From Lautropia sp. (GTDB lineage: Bacteria; Pseudomonadota; Gammaproteobacteria; Burkholderiales; Burkholderiaceae_E): a DNA stretch of 11,096 bases. A program made the translations under genes and the position numbers. The notes beneath the pieces are model-generated. The model was not told the origin of the DNA. It searched no databases and worked only from the letters and a program-made list of their open reading frames with translations. The stretch is from assembly GCA_013813615.1 (NCBI GenBank), contig JACCRJ010000013.1, positions 1 through 11,096 on the forward strand, given 5' to 3'. Shown here piece after piece: positions 7,531 to 11,096 of this stretch (its first letter is position 1; each line of letters begins with the position of its first letter).

Positions 7531-8835
7531 TCACTTGCCCGGCACCGTCATCTTGCAGGACGTAGGCTGCACCCCCACGAAAGCCGGCTGCACTGACTCC
7601 GTGCGCCAGCCGTAGCCGGTCTTCTCGTCGTCATACTTGACGGTGCTGCCGTTCTTTTTCTGCCAGGACAGGACCGCCAGCGGCTGCTGCAGTTGGTGGT
7701 CCAGCGCTCGCATCTCGACTTCGCCGTTGATCGACTCGAACTTCACACCCCGCATCGCATGCGCGACCTTGACGGGATCGGTGGTCTTTGCCTTCCTGAT
7801 GCCCTCGGAGAGCAGCCTGATCCCGTGGTACGTCTGGGCGGTGTAGAAGTCCCCCTGGTACTTCTTGTCGAAATCCTCGCGAAGGTCCTTGCCGGTGAAG
7901 CTCTTCTCGTTGGGAGACCAGATCGCGACCTGCCTCACCTTGTCCTCGCCGGCCGAACCCATGGCGGTGGGGACGCCGGTGGTGCCGGCATAGTAGGTGT
8001 AGAAGTTGGCGGTCAGGTTTGCTTCCTTGGCAGCCTTGATCAGCAGCGCGAGGTCGGCACCCCAGTTGCCGGTGATCACCGAGTCCGCGCTGGTCTGCCT
8101 GATCTTGGCGATGTACGGCGAGAAGTCCTTCACTTGGCCCAGCGGGTGAAGATCGTCGCCGACGATCTCGACGTCCGGCCGTTTGCGGGCGAGCATTTCC
8201 TTGGCGGCCTTGGCAACTGCATGGCCGAAGGAATAGTTCTGGTTGATCAGGTAGACCTTCTTGATGTCCGCTCGGTCCTTCATGTACGCGGTCAGCGCCT
8301 CCATCTTCTGGTTCGCGTTCGCGTCCAGGCGGAAGTGCCAGAAGCTGCACTTCTCGTTGGTCAGCGCCGGATCCACGGCGGCGTAGTTGAAGTACACCAG
8401 CTCCTTGCCGGGATTGCGTTCGTTGTGCTTGCTGATCGCGTCCGAGAGCGCCAGCGCGACGGCCGAACCGTTGCCCTGCGTCACGTAGCGGATCCCCTGG
8501 TCGATCACCGACTTGAGCTGCGTCAGGCTCTCCTGCGGGCTCGCCTTGCCGTCGAACGGCACCATCTCGAACTTGACGTCCTTGCCGGCCCAACCCTTGC
8601 TGTTGGCTTGGTCGGCGACGTGCTGGTACTCCTTGAGGATGTTCTGGCCGATCGGCGCGAACGGGCCCGAGAGGGGGTCGATGAAGGCGATCTTCACTGT
8701 TTCCGCCGAGGCGGCAGACCCGAAGGCGAACAGGACGACCGCGGCGGCGGTGCCGGATCGGACGGATCCGGACGTGAACCTGCGCGAGGACGGGCGGATG
8801 CCGGTCGAGATGGCGGAAATGCTGTGGGCTGCCAT
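7531..8835 (-). CDS. Periplasmic substrate-binding protein of Liv-type ABC importer (Peripla_BP_6 family)
   Basis: A 434-residue LivK-like binding protein that captures the substrate in the periplasm and delivers it to LivH/LivM. The N-terminus is a Sec-type signal peptide with an unusually long n-region (29 residues, Arg at 14, 18, 19, 26), a hydrophobic core (TAAAVVLFAFGS) and a likely cleavage site ASA|E after residue 44. No lipobox Cys is present, so it should be soluble. The mature part opens with the family-typical VKIAFIDPLSGPFAPIGQN and continues with NYSFGHAVAKA (200-210) and the second-lobe strand SVITGNWGADLALLIKAA. Only two Cys are found, C163 and C427, which could form a disulfide. 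The ATG at 8833-8835 has a textbook AGGAGG nine bases upstream; an in-frame ATG 31 codons earlier lacks one. Next to a CoA ligase and beta-oxidation genes, the ligand is more likely an organic acid than an amino acid (inference). Confidence 0.93.
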   Translation of the reverse strand: MAAHSISAISTGIRPSSRRFTSGSVRSGTAAAVVLFAFGSAASAETVKIAFIDPLSGPFAPIGQNILKEYQHVADQANSKGWAGKDVKFEMVPFDGKASPQESLTQLKSVIDQGIRYVTQGNGSAVALALSDAISKHNERNPGKELVYFNYAAVDPALTNEKCSFWHFRLDANANQKMEALTAYMKDRADIKKVYLINQNYSFGHAVAKAAKEMLARKRPDVEIVGDDLHPLGQVKDFSPYIAKIRQTSADSVITGNWGADLALLIKAAKEANLTANFYTYYAGTTGVPTAMGSAGEDKVRQVAIWSPNEKSFTGKDLREDFDKKYQGDFYTAQTYHGIRLLSEGIRKAKTTDPVKVAHAMRGVKFESINGEVEMRALDHQLQQPLAVLSWQKKNGSTVKYDDEKTGYGWRTESVQPAFVGVQPTSCKMTVPGK

Positions 8836-8844
8836 GGGATGTCT

Positions 8845-8850
8845 CCTCCT
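8845..8850 (-). promoter_or_regulatory. Strong ribosome binding site of the binding-protein gene
   Basis: A perfect AGGAGG on the minus strand, nine bases before the ATG at 8833-8835. It is among the strongest sites in the window, fits the high output needed for a periplasmic binding protein, and rules in the 434-residue start over the longer open frame. Confidence 0.75.
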
Positions 8851-8876
8851 GTGGAATGCTTTCTGGATCGAGCCGA

Positions 8877-8889
8877 ATCGCAATGCGAT
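8877..8889. promoter_or_regulatory. 13-base palindrome upstream of the binding-protein gene
   Basis: ATCGCA-A-TGCGAT, perfect six-base arms around a single central base, in the 123-base gap between the ligase stop and the binding-protein start. The one-base centre makes it unsuitable as an RNA hairpin but compatible with a dimeric regulator site. On the minus strand a weak -10-like TACATT (8899-8904) would place a transcript start just before it. No matching -35 was found, so an internal promoter is only a suggestion. Confidence 0.3.
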
Positions 8890-8958
8890 GTGCCGACTAA
8901 TGTACTTCGCCGCAGGCGGCACAAACACTGGTGGAAACGCCTACGGCGGCACCCGGCT

Positions 8959-10602
8959 TCATGCCGTGGGCAGGCGGTAGTCCTTGAACTGCTCACGCAG
9001 CTTCGTCTTGAGTATCTTGCCGGTGGCCCCCAGGGGGATCGCGTCGACGAACTGGACGTCGTCCGGCGTCCACCACTTGGCAATCCTGCCTTCGTAGATG
9101 GCCAGGATGTCGGCCGCAGTCACCTCGGCGCCCGGCTTTTTCGCCACGATCAGCAGCGGCCGCTCGTCCCACTTCGGGTGGGCCACCCCGATGACTGCGG
9201 CGTTCGCAACCGCCGGGTGCGCGATTGCCAGGTTCTCGAGTTCGATGGAACTGATCCATTCGCCACCGGACTTGATCACGTCCTTGCTCCGGTCGGTGAT
9301 GTGCATGAAGCCGTCTTCATCGATGGTGGCCACGTCGCCGGTCGGGAACCAGCCCTGGCCTTCGCTGTCGTACTGCAGCGGGTCCTCGTCTTCGGACTTG
9401 AAGTAGTTCGTGATCACCCACGGCCCCCGCACCAGCAGATTGCCATAGGTCCGGCCGTCCCACGGCAGTTCATTGCCGGTGTCGTCGACAATCTTCATGT
9501 CGACGCCGAAGACGGTGTGTCCCTGTTTCTCGAGCAGCTTGCGCTGGCTCTCCGGCGGCAGCGACAGGTGCTTGTTCTGCAGCCGTGACAGCGTGCCGAG
9601 CGGCGACATTTCCGTCATGCCCCAGGCGTGGATCACGTCGACGCCGTACTTCTCGCGGAACGCCTGGATCATCGCCGGCGGGCAGGCGGATCCGCCGATG
9701 ACGGTGCGGTTCAGGCTGGAGAAGCGCAACTGGTTGCCCTCGATGTGGTTGAGCAGCCCGAGCCAGACGGTGGGCACGCCGGCGGCGAAACTGACGCCTT
9801 CCGCCTCGAAGAGCTCGTAAAGCGACTTGCCGTCCATTTGCGGGCCCGGCAGGACCAGTTTGGCGCCGACGAGCGGGCCGGTGAAAGGGATGCCCCAGGC
9901 GTTGACGTGGAACATCGGCACCACCGGCAGGATCGCGTCCCGGGCCGAGGCCGCCATCGCGTCCGGCAGCGCGGCCGCATAGGCGTGCAGCACGGTAGAG
10001 CGATGCGAGTAGAGGGCCCCCTTGGGATTGCCGGTGGTGCCGGAGGTGTAGCACAGCGCCACCGCGGTGTTCTCGTCGAAGCTGGGCCAGCGCCAGGCGG
10101 TGTCGCCGCCCGCCAGGAACTCCTCGTAGTTCGCCATTCCCGGGACCTTGCTGCCCGCCGGCTGCCGGTCCGGGTCGATCATCGCAAGCCAGCGCTTGAC
10201 GTTCGGGCAACGGGGCGCGACCGCCTCGATCAGCGGCAGGAAGGTGATGTCGAAGGCGACGATCCGGTCTTCCGCATGGTTGAGGATCCAGGCGATCTGC
10301 TCGGGATGCAGCCGCGGGTTGATGGTATGGATGACCGCGCCCATGCCGCCCACGCCATAGTAGAGCTCCAGGTGCCGATAGCCGTTCCAGGCGATGGTGG
10401 CGACGCGGTCCCCGTCCGTGATGCCCGCCTTCTGCAGCGCGCTGGCCAGCTGGCGGGAACGCTGCTCGCAGTGTGCGTAGGTATAGCGGTGCAGGTTTCC
10501 CTCCACCCGCCTGGACACCACTTCCGTTTCGCCGAAATGCCGGGCCGCGTGCCGCAGGATCGACGACACCAGCAGGGGCATATCCATCATCTGGCCAAGC
10601 AT
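8959..10602 (-). CDS. AMP-forming medium/long-chain fatty-acyl-CoA ligase
   Basis: A 547-residue acyl-adenylate-forming enzyme (ANL superfamily) that activates a carboxylic acid to its CoA thioester through an acyl-AMP intermediate. Motifs in order: P-loop-like [11 protein letters not shown] (185-195), GMTE (328-331), TGD (421-423), the hinge region [17 protein letters not shown] (435-451), and the C-terminal LGATGKILK with catalytic Lys K529. No signal peptide or membrane anchor is evident. The opening [20 protein letters not shown] resembles the medium/long-chain fatty-acid ligase branch. The ATG at 10600-10602 is preferred because AAGGAG lies eight bases upstream; another ATG seven codons earlier (10621-10623) lacks a ribosome site. 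It is the first gene of the cluster, and its product would feed the hydratase/dehydrogenase and thiolase downstream. Dicarboxylic or aromatic acids remain possible substrates. Confidence 0.94.
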   Translation of the reverse strand: MLGQMMDMPLLVSSILRHAARHFGETEVVSRRVEGNLHRYTYAHCEQRSRQLASALQKAGITDGDRVATIAWNGYRHLELYYGVGGMGAVIHTINPRLHPEQIAWILNHAEDRIVAFDITFLPLIEAVAPRCPNVKRWLAMIDPDRQPAGSKVPGMANYEEFLAGGDTAWRWPSFDENTAVALCYTSGTTGNPKGALYSHRSTVLHAYAAALPDAMAASARDAILPVVPMFHVNAWGIPFTGPLVGAKLVLPGPQMDGKSLYELFEAEGVSFAAGVPTVWLGLLNHIEGNQLRFSSLNRTVIGGSACPPAMIQAFREKYGVDVIHAWGMTEMSPLGTLSRLQNKHLSLPPESQRKLLEKQGHTVFGVDMKIVDDTGNELPWDGRTYGNLLVRGPWVITNYFKSEDEDPLQYDSEGQGWFPTGDVATIDEDGFMHITDRSKDVIKSGGEWISSIELENLAIAHPAVANAAVIGVAHPKWDERPLLIVAKKPGAEVTAADILAIYEGRIAKWWTPDDVQFVDAIPLGATGKILKTKLREQFKDYRLPTA

Positions 10603-10610
10603 CGCACTGT

Positions 10611-10616
10611 CTCCTT
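10611..10616 (-). promoter_or_regulatory. Ribosome binding site deciding the acyl-CoA ligase start
   Basis: AAGGAG on the minus strand, eight bases before the ATG at 10600-10602. It supports the 547-residue ligase and argues against the seven-codon-longer form from 10623. Confidence 0.7.
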
Positions 10617-10646
10617 GCTTCATAACGGAAATGCTCTGTGGACGCC

Positions 10647-10675
10647 ATGGTGGGGACGGGCTGATCGCCCGTCAA
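10647..10675 (-). promoter_or_regulatory. Candidate sigma-70-type promoter of the ligase/liv/beta-oxidation cluster
   Basis: On the minus strand, TTGACG (10670-10675, five of six matches to the -35 consensus) and CACCAT (10647-10652, three of six to the -10) are separated by exactly 17 bases. Transcription would begin near 10640, giving a leader of about 38 bases before the ligase ATG with its AAGGAG site. The -35 is good and the -10 weak, which would suit an activated or regulated promoter. It sits in the only divergent intergenic region of the window. Confidence 0.4.
10655..10673. promoter_or_regulatory. Perfect 7-5-7 dyad inside the candidate promoter (possible operator)
   Basis: Arms GACGGGC (10655-10661) and GCCCGTC (10667-10673) surround TGATC. 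The dyad overlaps the inner part of the candidate -35 and most of the spacer, the place where TetR-, GntR- or MarR-type repressors often bind. It could also fold as a seven-pair hairpin, but no T-run follows on either strand, so it is not an intrinsic terminator. The regulator is unknown and is not encoded in this window. Confidence 0.4.
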
Positions 10676-10713
10676 GGGCAAGGTCATGGGCGCGCCGCCC
10701 CGGAGTGCTTTCG

Positions 10714-10719
10714 TACAAT
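10714..10719 (+). promoter_or_regulatory. Candidate -10 element for selO, placing the transcript start at the ATG
   Basis: TACAAT matches five of six bases of the -10 consensus and ends six bases before the ATG at 10726. Usual spacing would put the first transcribed base at or next to the A of that ATG, so a leaderless mRNA is possible. No recognisable -35 is found 16-18 bases upstream, and no TG extension precedes it, so this remains tentative. Confidence 0.3.
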
Positions 10720-10725
10720 CATCCG

Positions 10726-11096
10726 ATGAATGCACCCCCGCACGCAGCCATTGTCACCCCCTCCACACTTGCGACGTCCTCCGCACCCCTCGCCCCCTCT
10801 GCCCGGCCTTCGGCGCCGGATGCCGCCGGCGGCAGCCAGCCGGCCACGCATGCGCTGACCAGCCTCGAGCTGACCAGCCTCGAGCTGACCGACTCCTTCG
10901 GGAAGCTGGGTGAGGCCTTTTTCTCTCGCGTGCAGCCAACGCCGCTCGCGGACCCTTATTTTGTCGCGGCGTCGCAGCCGGCATGCGCCCTGGTCGGGGT
11001 GGACCCTGCCAGCCTGCAGGCCCCGGAGGCGGTTTCCGCGCTGGCGGGCAACACGCTGCTGCCCCGGAGCAGCCCGCTGGCCGCGGTCTATGCCGG
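10726..11096 (+). CDS. selO: Protein adenylyltransferase SelO (YdiU/UPF0061), N-terminal part, runs off right edge
   Basis: 123 codons of a divergent gene that stays open to the window end. The first 43 residues are a low-complexity Ala/Pro/Ser/Thr-rich leader, followed by a short repeat (LTSLE twice), then sequence typical of SelO: FGKLGEAFFSRVQPTPLADPYFVA (about 57-80), the LVGVDPASL segment, and LAGNTLLPRSSPLAAVYAG (about 105-123), which in SelO proteins runs straight into GHQFG. SelO has a pseudokinase fold and transfers AMP from ATP to Ser, Thr or Tyr of target proteins; this is known for the family, and the catalytic region is outside the window. The start is uncertain: ATG 10726 lacks a Shine-Dalgarno sequence, and an in-frame GTG lies at 10705. 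It is probably unrelated to the neighbouring catabolic cluster apart from sharing the divergent region. Confidence 0.88.
   Translation, partial: MNAPPHAAIVTPSTLATSSAPLAPSARPSAPDAAGGSQPATHALTSLELTSLELTDSFGKLGEAFFSRVQPTPLADPYFVAASQPACALVGVDPASLQAPEAVSALAGNTLLPRSSPLAAVYA
10855..10890 (+). repeat. Tandem 15-base repeat (2.4 copies) inside selO
   Basis: The unit ctgaccagcctcgag occurs twice exactly (10855-10869 and 10870-10884), followed by the first six bases of a third copy (10885-10890). It is in frame, encoding LTSLE-LTSLE-LT at residues 44-55, between the low-complexity leader and the conserved SelO region. Because the unit is five codons, gain or loss of a copy would not shift the reading frame. 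Confidence 0.9.

Noticed and set aside
8770..8790. Twin-arginine (Tat) export signal in the binding protein (SSRRFT)
   Set aside because: The consensus needs S-R-R-x-F-L-K; here Phe directly follows the Arg pair and no Leu-Lys follows. A Sec signal with ASA cleavage fits better.
8909..8920. GCCGC-AG-GCGGC inverted repeat after the ligase gene
   Set aside because: A two-base loop with no T-run on either strand does not make an intrinsic terminator; such short GC palindromes are expected by chance here.
7693..9588. 631-codon plus-strand open frame opposite the binding-protein and ligase genes
   Set aside because: It spans two genes and their intergenic gap on the opposite strand, has no recognisable motif and no ribosome site worth noting; a codon-bias shadow.
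10686..10913. 75-codon plus-strand open frame across the selO start
   Set aside because: It is in a different frame from the SelO-matching translation that stays open to the window end, and shows no homology.

Overview
The window is GC-rich throughout. Its gene content (a Liv-type ABC importer next to beta-oxidation genes, with strong AGGAG-type ribosome binding sites) suggests a betaproteobacterium such as a Burkholderiales or Rhodocyclales member. That placement is inferred from gene style only; no rRNA or other marker gene is present.

Layout. Nearly the whole window (about 1-10602) is one minus-strand gene cluster, read from right to left: an AMP-forming fatty-acyl-CoA ligase (8959-10602); the periplasmic binding protein (7531-8835), the two permeases LivH (6500-7447) and LivM (5202-6500), and the two ATPases LivG (4420-5205) and LivF (3653-4354) of a branched-chain-amino-acid-type ABC importer; a bifunctional enoyl-CoA hydratase/3-hydroxyacyl-CoA dehydrogenase (1408-3501); a thiolase (214-1392); and the first 64 codons of a short-chain dehydrogenase/reductase that runs off the left edge (1-193). 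LivH/LivM and LivM/LivG overlap by 1 and 4 bases, and LivG/LivF can be read as a 4-base overlap. The other gaps are 15-151 bases. At the right edge a divergent plus-strand gene begins at 10726 and leaves the window. Its N-terminus matches SelO (YdiU, UPF0061), a pseudokinase-fold protein AMPylase.

How the genes fit together. The cluster reads as 'import, activate, degrade': a carboxylic acid is brought in by the Liv-type transporter, converted to its CoA ester by the ligase, hydrated and oxidised by the bifunctional enzyme, and cleaved by the thiolase. No acyl-CoA dehydrogenase lies in the window, so the first oxidation step must be encoded elsewhere, possibly further downstream. The company of these enzymes suggests that the transporter carries a fatty, dicarboxylic or aromatic/alicyclic acid and not an amino acid; this is inference.

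The 123-base region between the ligase and selO holds a plausible minus-strand promoter whose spacer contains a perfect 7-5-7 dyad, a good operator candidate. The most unusual protein-level feature is in the ATPase pair. LivF has Arg in place of the Walker A Lys, and LivG has a degenerate signature motif (LTYAEQ). Because ABC ATPases pair head to tail, both changes fall in the same composite ATP site, leaving one consensus and one degenerate site. No RNA genes, insertion sequences, CRISPR arrays or convincing intrinsic terminators were seen, and there is no gene-free stretch longer than about 150 bases.
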